DNA from: a virus
Length of the DNA stretch: 51,461 nucleotides
Virus record (IMG/VR): IMGVR_UViG_3300020129_000348
Span: 1 to 51,461 of that record
Strand: one strand, 5' to 3'
Shown here piece after piece: positions 45,750-51,461 of this stretch (positions are counted from its first letter, which is position 1; every line of letters starts with the position of its first letter). Below the pieces are notes generated by a model. That model ran no database searches, was not told the DNA's origin, and worked only from the letters and a program-made list of their open reading frames with translations. The position numbers and the translations under genes were made by a program.

Positions 45750-46540
45750 TTAGGTGAAGCATCCCTCAACACAGCCACGCTCGGCAAACATCGTATTTTG
45801 AGCAAAGAAGTCTACCTCGCCAAGCGGCATGCACGATGGATGCAAGTAGAAGTGGGGATCAATCGCGCGTAGATCGCGGTCGGTTTCACAAGCCAACTTG
45901 AAATCTTCGGGCCAGTTCAATTTCATGTCGATCCATTCCGAATCCGCGTGGTTTGGGCAAAGGTAACACGCTGAATGTGGAATAGGCCCATCCCATGTTT
46001 CCCGGATCAATGCAACGGTAGTGTCCTAATTTAGGACACTACCAATGCAACGCATTGATTGACACGCATCGGAACGTCAAACAACAACGGATATCTGATC
46101 TGTAGCCATTTCACTCGTGGACGGCGAACCCGGCTCATTTCGTTGAGTGAAATACCTATCCAGTTGGTTGCGCTCTCGACTCCCAGCGAACGCAAATAAC
46201 GCATCAATACTTCGCGCTTCCACTCGCCGGAACAATACGGTTCCAGTTTCCCGAGTGAGCCGCTTTGGTTTGTAAACCCCGGCAGCAACACTAATCCTTT
46301 GGTGCTGAGGAGGTCCACGGTCGCCCAATCGTCCTTTTTGATTATCGTTAGTTCCAAGCCGACCTCGGCCAGCTTCGGGCGAATGAATCCATCGACAAAC
46401 GGCCATGTCGAAGACCGCTCCCGGCCAGTGTTCGTCATAACACAAAGGTCAGGACGCGGCAACCGGCCCTGGCGGATTAACTCGGCTATCGCGCCGCTCT
46501 GCCTACCTCCACCACAGGACCATACTTGAAGATCTTTCAC
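45750..46540 (-). pseudogene. PAPS-reductase-like gene split by a palindromic insertion
   Basis: From GTG 46540 (GAGG in the cassette arm) the frame reads VWSCGGGRQSGAIAELI, VMTNTGRERSSTW, then IGISLNEMSRVR and FDVPMRVNQCVAL before a stop. It resumes in another frame with IRETWDGPIPHSACYLCPNH, FYLHPSCMPLGEVDF and a Cys-rich end. These halves together match a phage phosphoadenosine-phosphosulfate-reductase-like (PP-loop) family, normally one chain of about 250 residues. Removing 35 inserted bases restores 252 codons exactly. Members near phage defence and modification genes may act in nucleotide or sulfur chemistry. Confidence 0.8.
46008..46051. mobile_element. 26-bp palindromic insertion with 9-bp target duplication
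   Basis: The 9-base string CAATGCAAC occurs at 46008-46016 and again at 46043-46051. Between them lie 26 bases that are the two halves of a perfect inverted repeat (GGTAGTGTCCTAA facing TTAGGACACTACC around one T). This looks like two terminal inverted repeats of an insertion sequence joined without a body, or an assembly collapse of such an element. It breaks the reductase-like gene. Confidence 0.8.
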
Positions 46541-46544
46541 GCGT

Positions 46545-46608
46545 GCCTCATTTGCGCGAACGCAAGGTGCTGCAACCCACGAGAGGTAGTCCAGAAGAGC
46601 GCCAACAT
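46545..46608 (-). repeat. Cassette 5' arm of unit 13
   Basis: TGCCTCATTTGCGCGAACGC to CAGAAGAGCGCCAAC on the + strand. On the - strand GAGG stands six bases before the GTG start. Inner GCA/TGC stem. Confidence 0.9.
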
Positions 46609-46609
46609 A

Positions 46610-47179
46610 TTAGTCATTGATCCAAAGAACAAGCCCCAGCAACAACAATCCTGACCCCACAAGAACAACTGGCATTGAAACATCCACTCCAGCCAGGTTA
46701 ATTGAACCTGTAAGGAAACCAGCTTCAGGATCAGAACCCGCGGGCGCCGGAAAATCAGTCGTAGAAACTGGGTCAATGGGTGAATCAATCCCCATGTAGT
46801 TCGATACCCAGTCAATGTACGATTGGACTCCGGCCGGCATAACGCCTTTTGAAACTGATCCCGATCCGGCATTGTAAGCCCACAGAGTATTTGTGAGATC
46901 ACCGTCATACTTGGCTGAGAGTTGGCCCAGAAGTTTTACGCCGGCGTCGATGTTTTGCGCTGGGTCGAGGGGATTCTGCACGCCGAACTGTTTCACAGTG
47001 ATATCGTTCAACTGCATTACGCCCCAGTCCTTCGTTCCGTTTCTGTTGGCTGAGTTGATTGCGTTTGGGTTGAAGTTCGACTCATGAGCGGCGACTGCGA
47101 TTGCAAGATTGGGGTCTACGTTGTACTTCAGAGCTGCCGATCGGATCATGTCCTGAATTTGCTGGACTGAGTAATTCAT
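46610..47179 (-). CDS. Membrane-anchored lytic transglycosylase
   Basis: The 189-residue protein is a goose-lysozyme-like SLT domain: the catalytic Glu 33 in AVAAHESNFNPNAI, WGVMQLNDITVKQFG, NIDAGVKLL and WAYNAGSG. A Pro/Asp linker leads to a C-terminal membrane helix (MPVVLVGSGLLLLGLVLW). It cleaves peptidoglycan glycan strands. The anchor suggests a virion-membrane enzyme for entry or a tethered lysis enzyme. It overlaps the upstream membrane protein by ATGA, within a - strand lysis-type cluster. Confidence 0.85.
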   Translation of the reverse strand: MNYSVQQIQDMIRSAALKYNVDPNLAIAVAAHESNFNPNAINSANRNGTKDWGVMQLNDITVKQFGVQNPLDPAQNIDAGVKLLGQLSAKYDGDLTNTLWAYNAGSGSVSKGVMPAGVQSYIDWVSNYMGIDSPIDPVSTTDFPAPAGSDPEAGFLTGSINLAGVDVSMPVVLVGSGLLLLGLVLWIND

Positions 47180-47367
47180 TGACTTTTTATTCTACTGCTT
47201 TTTTCGTGCCGGATGGTGGACAGGATGACAGCGTAGATCGTCAATACGACAAAAACACTCGCGAGGCACACATACGGCATGTCGCGGCTTAAGCATCCCG
47301 CACCAAACCCAGCCAGCATAACGACCAGCATCATTAGCAACAAGACCAATTCGGCTCCATGTCTCAT
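47176..47367 (-). CDS. Small double-span membrane protein (holin candidate)
   Basis: The product has 63 residues from ATG 47367, overlapping the upstream stop. Two membrane helices (LVLLLMMLVVMLAGFGAG and VCLASVFVVLTIYAVILS) are followed by a charged end. Directly upstream of a transglycosylase, this fits a holin. It is one of two such candidates here. Confidence 0.6.
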   Translation of the reverse strand: MRHGAELVLLLMMLVVMLAGFGAGCLSRDMPYVCLASVFVVLTIYAVILSTIRHEKSSRIKSQ

Positions 47368-47537
47368 CGCCGGCTGTACTCCCAATCGTCTTCGTCATCC
47401 GTTATCATCGGCTCCAGAGGATCGGCGGCGCGTTCTTTTCGTCTCTCCCATTCACCGAACTTCTTCTGGGCTTCCTGCCGCTCCCAGGCGTTAACTTCCA
47501 TCCGTTCTCTGAATCGTGCCTCTGATGGGTTATACAT
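47364..47537 (-). CDS. Small charged protein
   Basis: The product has 57 residues from ATG 47537, with GGAGAG seven bases upstream. It is helical and very charged (SEARFRERMEVNAWERQEAQ), with an acidic end. It overlaps the next membrane protein by ATGA. Function unknown. Confidence 0.5.
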   Translation of the reverse strand: MYNPSEARFRERMEVNAWERQEAQKKFGEWERRKERAADPLEPMITDDEDDWEYSRR

Positions 47538-47618
47538 GCTCTCTCCTTGAATCAATTGTGCTGCTTTTCAATGACTGTTGGAATCACCCAAAGGTACCGT
47601 TTTCATTAGGGATTCGCC

Positions 47619-47879
47619 TTAGCAGTTCTTCTCATGGTGCCGCCGCTCAACATCGTCAATGAGTGCCTGAAAGTGCGGGGCGTTCGCGTGATCCAGTTCA
47701 TCCGCAGCTTGAAACGCCGCGTTGATATCCTGGTCCGACATTTCCCACGGTTCCGAACCAGAGATCAGTTTGCGGATGCGTTGTAAACAGATCGTACGCG
47801 CCGGTCCGTCGTTCGCCATATTCGCAATCGAGAGCAATTCCGAGATGACGCAGCGCTTCGTCTTTGAGAGCTTTATCAT
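47619..47879 (-). CDS. Small helical protein
   Basis: The product has 86 residues; ATG 47879 overlaps the stop of the upstream membrane gene. It is helical (KTKRCVISELLSIANMANDG, DQDINAAFQAADELDHANAP) and lacks a membrane segment. An 80-base gap before the next gene contains its Shine-Dalgarno site. No family is recognised. Confidence 0.5.
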   Translation of the reverse strand: MIKLSKTKRCVISELLSIANMANDGPARTICLQRIRKLISGSEPWEMSDQDINAAFQAADELDHANAPHFQALIDDVERRHHEKNC

Positions 47880-48067
47880 GGACGCCCTATGTACCATTTC
47901 GTCATCAGCACTCCAACCGAGCAGAAGAAACACCGCTCAAACCAATCTTGGACTCGCGTGGCCGATGGTTGCCATAACTCTGGCCATAGCCATGCCGACA
48001 AGCCCATGAACAGTGTGTTGGCAGCTATCAGTATCAGAACAACGATCAAGGCGTCTTTAAGGGTCAT
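47876..48067 (-). CDS. Small double-span membrane protein
   Basis: The product has 63 residues from ATG 48067, with GGAGG at good distance and ATGA overlap with the HNH gene. Two membrane segments (ALIVVLILIAANTLFMGLSA and CFFCSVGVLMTKWYIG). It is the second holin-like candidate of this cluster. Confidence 0.55.
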   Translation of the reverse strand: MTLKDALIVVLILIAANTLFMGLSAWLWPELWQPSATRVQDWFERCFFCSVGVLMTKWYIGRP

Positions 48068-48504
48068 CGCCGCACCTCCATAATCTGGGCCACCCGATCC
48101 GCACAGCACAGGTCCTTTGCGATTTGCCACGCCTTCTTAATTCCACAGGAGACGGGACACAATCGGTATCGGTCCGAGTCCATGTAGCACACGAAATCAC
48201 GGTCATTCTCGTGCCCTATCCGAACTATCACCGGCCCCTCAATCCTGATTGCTGGACGCATGGTCAATTTCCAGAGAATCGTAGGCAGATCAAGTTTATA
48301 CTTCTCAACGAACACCCTCAGCCCAACGCGATGCTGTTCCCGGTGATGCGGCTGGCACAGCGGAATCGTTTCCAGGTCTGAGCACTTCTGCCCCATTCCC
48401 CGGCTGCCGACGTGTGCGGCTTCTACGTTTCGCTTAGAAAAGCAGACGACACAGGGTTGTGTTCTTATCCACTTCAGATGAGCTGATGATCGGGTTGGAG
48501 TCAT
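48064..48504 (-). CDS. HNH-family nuclease (DUF968-like)
   Basis: The 146-residue protein begins with AHLKWIRTQPCVVC, then EAAHVGSRGMGQKCSDLETI and PLCQPHHREQH, the zinc-bound fold of phage DUF968/NinG-related nucleases that act in recombination and branch processing. The C-terminal half carries more Cys (LCPVSCG, LCCADRV). It overlaps the unit 14 gene's end by four bases. Confidence 0.7.
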   Translation of the reverse strand: MTPTRSSAHLKWIRTQPCVVCFSKRNVEAAHVGSRGMGQKCSDLETIPLCQPHHREQHRVGLRVFVEKYKLDLPTILWKLTMRPAIRIEGPVIVRIGHENDRDFVCYMDSDRYRLCPVSCGIKKAWQIAKDLCCADRVAQIMEVRR

Positions 48505-49007
48505 GACGATTCTTTTGCGTTGGCACTTTTCTCGGGCGCGGTTGACGGGTTGGAGTTTGGTTCGTGCGCGCGCTGGGCGAATATCGACGGTCCAACCCGC
48601 TGGACTGTGGCGATAAGCCGTTCAGCTTTAGTCCATGCTCTAGCCACTCTGGTTTCCCAGCGTTTAGTGGTTGTCTCAGGCCTGAATCCGTTCGGGTAGA
48701 AGTCCACAATACGCTCCAGTACCTTCCGCAGTTGTGGCCCCACCATCGCAAGAGTTTCAGGCGTGATTGTGTGTCCAGAACTGGTGAACGTGTCGGTTGG
48801 AAATGCCATCCAACGGTACAGAATGAAACACAGATCATACACCAGAGCTTCACGATCCGGCACAGTCTCAGCCAGCCGAGCTTTGATCTCAAACAGCCAA
48901 GGGACGCTCCACGGATCACGCGGAGGTTTCGGCCAATGCTTTGGTTCTCTTTTGGGCGGTCGCGTTGCGGCCAGAGCTTCAGCTTTACCGATCAATTTCT
49001 TGCTCAC
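48501..49007 (-). CDS. Helical protein with EKSAN tail (cargo of unit 14)
   Basis: The product has 168 residues from GTG 49007, six bases after a perfect GGAGG. It reads REPKHWPKPPRDPWSVPWLF, ALVYDLCFILYRWMAFP, TLAMVGPQLRKVLERIVDFY. The tail NSNPSTAPEKSANAK is arm-encoded. No family is recognised. Confidence 0.6.
   Translation of the reverse strand: MSKKLIGKAEALAATRPPKREPKHWPKPPRDPWSVPWLFEIKARLAETVPDREALVYDLCFILYRWMAFPTDTFTSSGHTITPETLAMVGPQLRKVLERIVDFYPNGFRPETTTKRWETRVARAWTKAERLIATVQRVGPSIFAQRAHEPNSNPSTAPEKSANAKESS
48518..48579 (-). repeat. Cassette 3' arm of unit 14
   Basis: GCGTTGGCACTTTTCTCGGG outer and GTGCGCGCGCTGGGCG inner. The closing pair has become GCGC with GTGC, still pairing by wobble. 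It encodes the EKSAN tail. Confidence 0.8.
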
Positions 49008-49188
49008 GATTTGCCTCCACCTGAAACGCGCGAACCAACGCCCGGTCGAGCAGCCGTAATTCATCGCGGATCTTCCGCTCAAACCATCCCTCGCCATGCG
49101 CGAACGGCATCAGACAGGCAGATTCAATCTCGTTCAAACACGAATAGGCCAAGATCATACCGATCAGAAACTCTGAGTGATTGAACAT
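48985..49188 (-). CDS. Small helical protein (cargo of unit 14)
   Basis: The 67-residue protein reads FLIGMILAYSCLNEIESACL and KIRDELRLLDRALVRAFQVE. It overlaps the next gene by about 20 bases and contains that gene's GGAGG site in its last codons. Function unknown. Confidence 0.5.
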   Translation of the reverse strand: MFNHSEFLIGMILAYSCLNEIESACLMPFAHGEGWFERKIRDELRLLDRALVRAFQVEANREQEIDR

Positions 49189-49190
49189 GT

Positions 49191-49505
49191 TTATCTCGGC
49201 CCCTGTTCCATTGATGGCCGCACATTGACCACCAGAAGTCCGTCGTCGAAGACGTTGAAGGTGATGTCCCAGTATTTAGCTTTCGCCCATGTGCCGCATG
49301 CTGGACGCGGCCATAAATGCACCCATCGTATCCGCTCTGGATCGTGATGCCCATCTCGAATAATCCAGATATCCCCTTCGTTGTCGCCATTCCCGTCCCA
49401 GCAATCTATGACCCGAGCGTGATCAAGCCACATCCATTTGCTTCTCGATGCGGTTTGACAACCAATCACTAAGAGCAATGAGAGGCATACAAACCAGAGC
49501 CTCAT
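49191..49505 (-). CDS. Lipoprotein starting inside a cassette arm (cargo of unit 14)
   Basis: The product has 104 residues; the ATG is the one inside the arm's AAATGAGG box. A signal peptide with lipobox LVIGC gives a lipid-modified Cys at residue 16. The mature part reads DHARVIDCWDGNGDNEGDIW and WDITFNVFDDGLLVVNV. Because a correct signal peptide begins exactly at that ATG, the arm demonstrably serves as a start site here. Confidence 0.65.
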   Translation of the reverse strand: MRLWFVCLSLLLVIGCQTASRSKWMWLDHARVIDCWDGNGDNEGDIWIIRDGHHDPERIRWVHLWPRPACGTWAKAKYWDITFNVFDDGLLVVNVRPSMEQGPR

Positions 49506-49561
49506 TTGCGCGAACGTCTGTGAGGCTCTAGTTACGAGCCAAAGCCGAGAAGAGCGCCAAC
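49499..49561 (-). repeat. Cassette 5' arm of unit 14
   Basis: GCCTCATTTGCGCGAACG to GAGAAGAGCGCCAAC. A five-base inner hairpin GGCTC/GAGCC. On the - strand its AAATGAGG contains the lipoprotein start codon. Confidence 0.9.
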
Positions 49562-49931
49562 GACTAAAAAAGTGGAAGTTCATAAGACCGAGGATAAAGG
49601 CGAACAACAGACAAAGCCAATAGGAACAAGGTACTATTTTACGAAGAAAAACACCGCAGTACGAAATAGGGCCTTTTCAGAAGTGAAGTTTTGGAGTAGA
49701 CTGAAACCCTGTGAAACTACCAGCGAATCTCCCTAACGAAGTGAAAACGCCGTGAAGATTCGACACTCCGAGGTAGCGAGAGGTCCGTAAACAACTGTGG
49801 CGTCCGAGGTTCCACTCTCGAACGCCACGATAAACCAACCCATTGCAGAAAGGCGACCAAACCTAAATGCTCCTACAGATTAACACATCCCGCAGACCTG
49901 TCAAGTACCAAAAAGCAGTAGTTTCTTTATA
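49562..49931. other. Gene-free 370-base gap between divergent cassettes
   Basis: No convincing coding frame is present. It lies between a - strand unit and a + strand unit, so promoters for both are expected, but no good -35/-10 pair is seen. It has several short repeats of CCGAGGT and one strong hairpin at 49797-49828. It could hold a small RNA or a regulatory or replication site. Confidence 0.5.
49797..49828. promoter_or_regulatory. Strong hairpin in the gene-free gap
   Basis: GTGGCGT pairs with ACGCCAC and, after one unpaired base on each side, CGAG pairs with CTCG around an eight-base loop. No T-run follows on either strand. It may be part of a structured RNA or a protein-binding dyad. 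Confidence 0.6.
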
Positions 49932-49993
49932 CGTTGGCGCTCTTCTGAACGCTAAGTTACGGTCAGCAGCACCTAGCGTTCGCGCAAATGAGG
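49932..49993 (+). repeat. Cassette 5' arm of unit 15
   Basis: CGTTGGCGCTCTTCTGAACG outer and GCGTTCGCGCAAATGAGG inner. It holds the longest inner stem of the set, seven perfect pairs (AACGCTA with TAGCGTT). Confidence 0.9.
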
Positions 49994-50000
49994 ATGGGGC

Positions 50001-50465
50001 ATGATCTGGCCACATCGTGTGATCGACGACACATGCAGGCCGGAAGCTGGCCCGATGCTCATCCGGTATTTCCTGTTCCGGTCCAAATACCTCGGCATCT
50101 ACCTCCACCACTTTCTACGCTCAGACAACGACCGCCATGTCCATGACCATCCCTGGACTTTCATCACATTCTTAATCGGTGGTGGCTACTGGGAACACAT
50201 TCCAAAAAATCACGAGGCCGGTTGGTGTGGTTGTGGAGCATGGCACCTCCGACGAAACGACGACTTGCTACCGTACATTGCCCGCATACGCCGTCACCGA
50301 TTCAGTATCTTGTACCGACCCGCAACCTGGCGGCACTGGGTTGAAATCGACAAGCCAGCATGGACGCTGGTGTTTCGTTTCCGCCGCGAACGTGACTGGG
50401 GATTCATTACGGAAAAGGGCTGGGTGGATCATGCAACCTATGACAGGGAATGGTGCGACGAATGA
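50001..50465 (+). CDS. Cupin-like phage protein (cargo of unit 15)
   Basis: The 154-residue protein has an ATG after the arm's GAGG. It reads YLGIYLHHFLRSDNDRHVHD, HPWTFITFLIGGGYWE, then HRFSILYRPATWRHWVEID. The H-x-H/D residues followed by a Gly turn and a later His suggest a metal-binding double-stranded beta helix (cupin). The reaction is unknown. It overlaps the next gene by ATGA. Confidence 0.65.
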   Translation: MIWPHRVIDDTCRPEAGPMLIRYFLFRSKYLGIYLHHFLRSDNDRHVHDHPWTFITFLIGGGYWEHIPKNHEAGWCGCGAWHLRRNDDLLPYIARIRRHRFSILYRPATWRHWVEIDKPAWTLVFRFRRERDWGFITEKGWVDHATYDREWCDE

Positions 50466-50872
50466 AAACTAGGAGTGCGGAGCAGATTGCGGTTGTCAAT
50501 TGGTTCTACCGTAACGGCGGGAAAGCTACAGCACTTAGCGCGACAAAACGCATCGCCGAAGAACTCAAGGAGCTACTGGACGCCGTTGAGCATGGCGATT
50601 TTGAGCACGCACGAGAAGAAGCCGCGGACGTAGGGATTTGCCTATTGATGGCCTCAGAGTGCCTCGGCTTCGACTTATTTGCGGCGATGCGCTGGAAGCA
50701 ATCCATAAACGACCACCGCCAATGGCACGCGGATGAACACGGCTGCCTGCATCACGTCAAAGGCACAGACCCGCGCGATTCCAGCCCGGCTTCAGAGGGC
50801 GCACGCGAAGAGCTACTGACCCTCGCTGACAGCCGAGAAAAGCCCCAACATAAAAACGGAGAGAAAGGATGA
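50462..50872 (+). CDS. MazG-like nucleotide pyrophosphohydrolase (cargo of unit 15)
   Basis: The 136-residue protein contains RIAEELKELLDAVEHGDFEH followed by AREEAADVGICLLMASECLG, the EExx(E)...ExxD metal-binding helices of all-alpha MazG-like or dATP/dGTP pyrophosphohydrolases. It would hydrolyse nucleoside triphosphates to monophosphates. The tail ASEGAREELLTLADSREKPQ is arm-encoded. It overlaps the HNH gene by ATGA. Confidence 0.75.
   Translation: MKTRSAEQIAVVNWFYRNGGKATALSATKRIAEELKELLDAVEHGDFEHAREEAADVGICLLMASECLGFDLFAAMRWKQSINDHRQWHADEHGCLHHVKGTDPRDSSPASEGAREELLTLADSREKPQHKNGEKG
50790..50849 (+). repeat. Cassette 3' arm of unit 15
   Basis: CTTCAGAGGGCGCACGCGA to GAGAAAAGCCCCAAC. Inner GCGA/TCGC stem and closing GGGC/GCCC. 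Confidence 0.9.
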
Positions 50873-51461
50873 GTACCAAACGTAGAACTCTCGGAGTCCG
50901 TTCTCAACCAAGACCCTTAGGTCCAAACGGAGAGAAGCTTTGCTATAACTGCAAAGGCCCGTTGCCGAAAGGACGAGCCTACAACTGTTGCGCAAAATGT
51001 TCAGAGGAGTGGAGCCACAAAACAAGCCCCGGAATAATGCGGCAGGCAGTCTGGGAACGCGACAAAGGCGTTTGCGCGAACTGCGGGCTCGACACAAAAC
51101 TAATCGCGGCGCGTAACGGAAACCGGCAGAATATCCACGGACGCGGCACTGGCCACTTGTGGCAGGCAGACCATATCAACCCAGTTGTTGAAGGCGGCGG
51201 CGAATGCACCCTTGAAAACCTACGGACGCTTTGTACTGGGTGCCACAAGAAAGCCACTGCCGAACTCCATGCACGCTTAGCAACCCAGCGCAAGGAAGCC
51301 AAGGCCAACGCCGCCCGCGAACTCTTAGCGAAGCCCCTGCAGTTCGGAAACTTGGCACAGAAGCACGCCGCCCAACTGCTTGCACGTCTCGAACGTAAAC
51401 GGCTCGCCGAATTGGACGACCGCGCATTAAACGCCAACCCTGGAGAGAATGCCGAGCAGAA
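50869..51461 (+). CDS. HNH endonuclease, cut by window end
   Basis: The frame is open to the window edge (197 codons). It has an N-terminal zinc ribbon (LCYNCKGPLPKGRAYNCCAK), then VWERDKGVCANCGLDTKL, LWQADHINPVVEGGGECTLE and NLRTLCTGCHKKAT, the full HNH/McrA-type signature with catalytic His in DHI. A basic helical region follows. It may be a homing-type or packaging nuclease. ATG overlaps the previous stop. Confidence 0.8.
   Translation, partial: MSTKRRTLGVRSQPRPLGPNGEKLCYNCKGPLPKGRAYNCCAKCSEEWSHKTSPGIMRQAVWERDKGVCANCGLDTKLIAARNGNRQNIHGRGTGHLWQADHINPVVEGGGECTLENLRTLCTGCHKKATAELHARLATQRKEAKANAARELLAKPLQFGNLAQKHAAQLLARLERKRLAELDDRALNANPGENAEQ

Larger units (their letters stand above)
45686..46608 (-). 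mobile_element. Cassette unit 13 (broken reductase-like gene)
   Basis: Inverted arms at 45686-45747 and 46545-46608 enclose one gene family member, now split by a small palindromic insertion. Confidence 0.75.
48518..49561 (-). mobile_element. Cassette unit 14 (three cargo genes)
   Basis: Inverted arms at 48518-48579 and 49499-49561 enclose three - strand genes. It is the longest complete unit. Confidence 0.7.
49932..50849 (+). mobile_element. Cassette unit 15 (two cargo genes)
   Basis: Inverted arms at 49932-49993 and 50790-50849 enclose two overlapping + genes. The HNH gene downstream begins 20 bases beyond the arm. Confidence 0.8.

Noticed and set aside
22212-50849. Arms as integron attC sites
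   Set aside because: The ends TTGG..CAA resemble attC core sites loosely, but the RYYYAAC/GTTRRRY pair is not met, units are inverted as well as direct, and no integron integrase is present.
22212-50849. Arms as Rho-independent terminators
   Set aside because: The stems are short, several arms lie inside operons in both orientations, and the run next to the outer end is A-rich in the sense of most 3' arms, not T-rich.
1-51461. CRISPR array, tRNA, rRNA, group I or II intron, reverse transcriptase
   Set aside because: No regularly spaced identical repeats, no cloverleaf with matching acceptor stem, no RT or intron core motifs were found. The dispersed arms are irregular and gene-length spaced.
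51418-51461. Possible further 3' arm at the window end (tail LNANPGENAEQ)
   Set aside because: The ANA-like phrase recalls arm tails, but the GCGAACGC box is not recognisable (GCATTAAACGCC) and the rest lies outside the window.

Overview
The window reads as part of a bacterial virus or virus-like plasmid, not a chromosome. Genes are packed head to tail, mostly with ATGA-type stop/start overlaps and Shine-Dalgarno sites, and there are no rRNA, tRNA, ribosomal or central-metabolism genes. Recognisable functions are viral: a helicase-methyltransferase fusion, a YdaU/DUF1376-like replication protein, a collagen-like surface lipoprotein, a lytic transglycosylase beside small membrane proteins, HNH nucleases and a C5 cytosine methyltransferase. 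I see no terminase, portal or tape-measure gene. Together with about a dozen small proteins carrying one membrane segment, this fits a membrane-containing non-tailed virus, but that is inference and the host cannot be named from the sequence alone.

Layout: 1-6164, replication/modification genes plus a collagen-like lipoprotein (+). 6178-7887, one long coiled-coil protein (-). 7956-20523, a long + operon of small membrane-anchored, basic and Cys-rich proteins, with an HNH nuclease, a J-domain protein and a three-gene glycan block (two glycosyltransferases and a methyltransferase). 20574-20652, a structured leader RNA. 20665-28332, beta-rich putative virion proteins (+) interrupted at nearly every gene junction by cassettes. 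28810-31430, further + genes (metallopeptidase-like, membrane protein, lipoprotein). 31551-34255, ASCH protein, serine recombinase and a dual-frame cytosine methyltransferase locus. 34301-39885, a - operon of secreted beta-rich proteins and an L,D-transpeptidase-like protein. 40031-45673, a + array of small accessory genes. 45750-49505, a - block with lysis-type genes. 50001-51461, + accessory genes running off the window.

The most striking feature is a family of 37 related repeats of about 55-65 bp that bound accessory genes. Fifteen cassettes have inverted arms: outer ends TTGGCGCTCTTCTC, inner ends GCGTTCGCGC. Seven further arms of the 3' type each follow another arm of the same type and direction. 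In the reading direction of the cargo, the 5' arm usually ends in AAATGAGGCA and supplies the ribosome-binding site or even the start codon. The 3' arm overlaps the end of the cargo gene and gives unrelated proteins related C-terminal tails (ANAE-PQPTS, EKSAN or ASEGAR types). The terminal pairing within each arm is kept by compensatory change (GGGC with GCCC in one subtype, GCGC with GCGC in the other), and many arms hold an inner hairpin whose sequence varies while pairing is kept. This looks like an undescribed mobile gene-cassette system. The serine recombinase at 32114 is one candidate for moving it, without proof.
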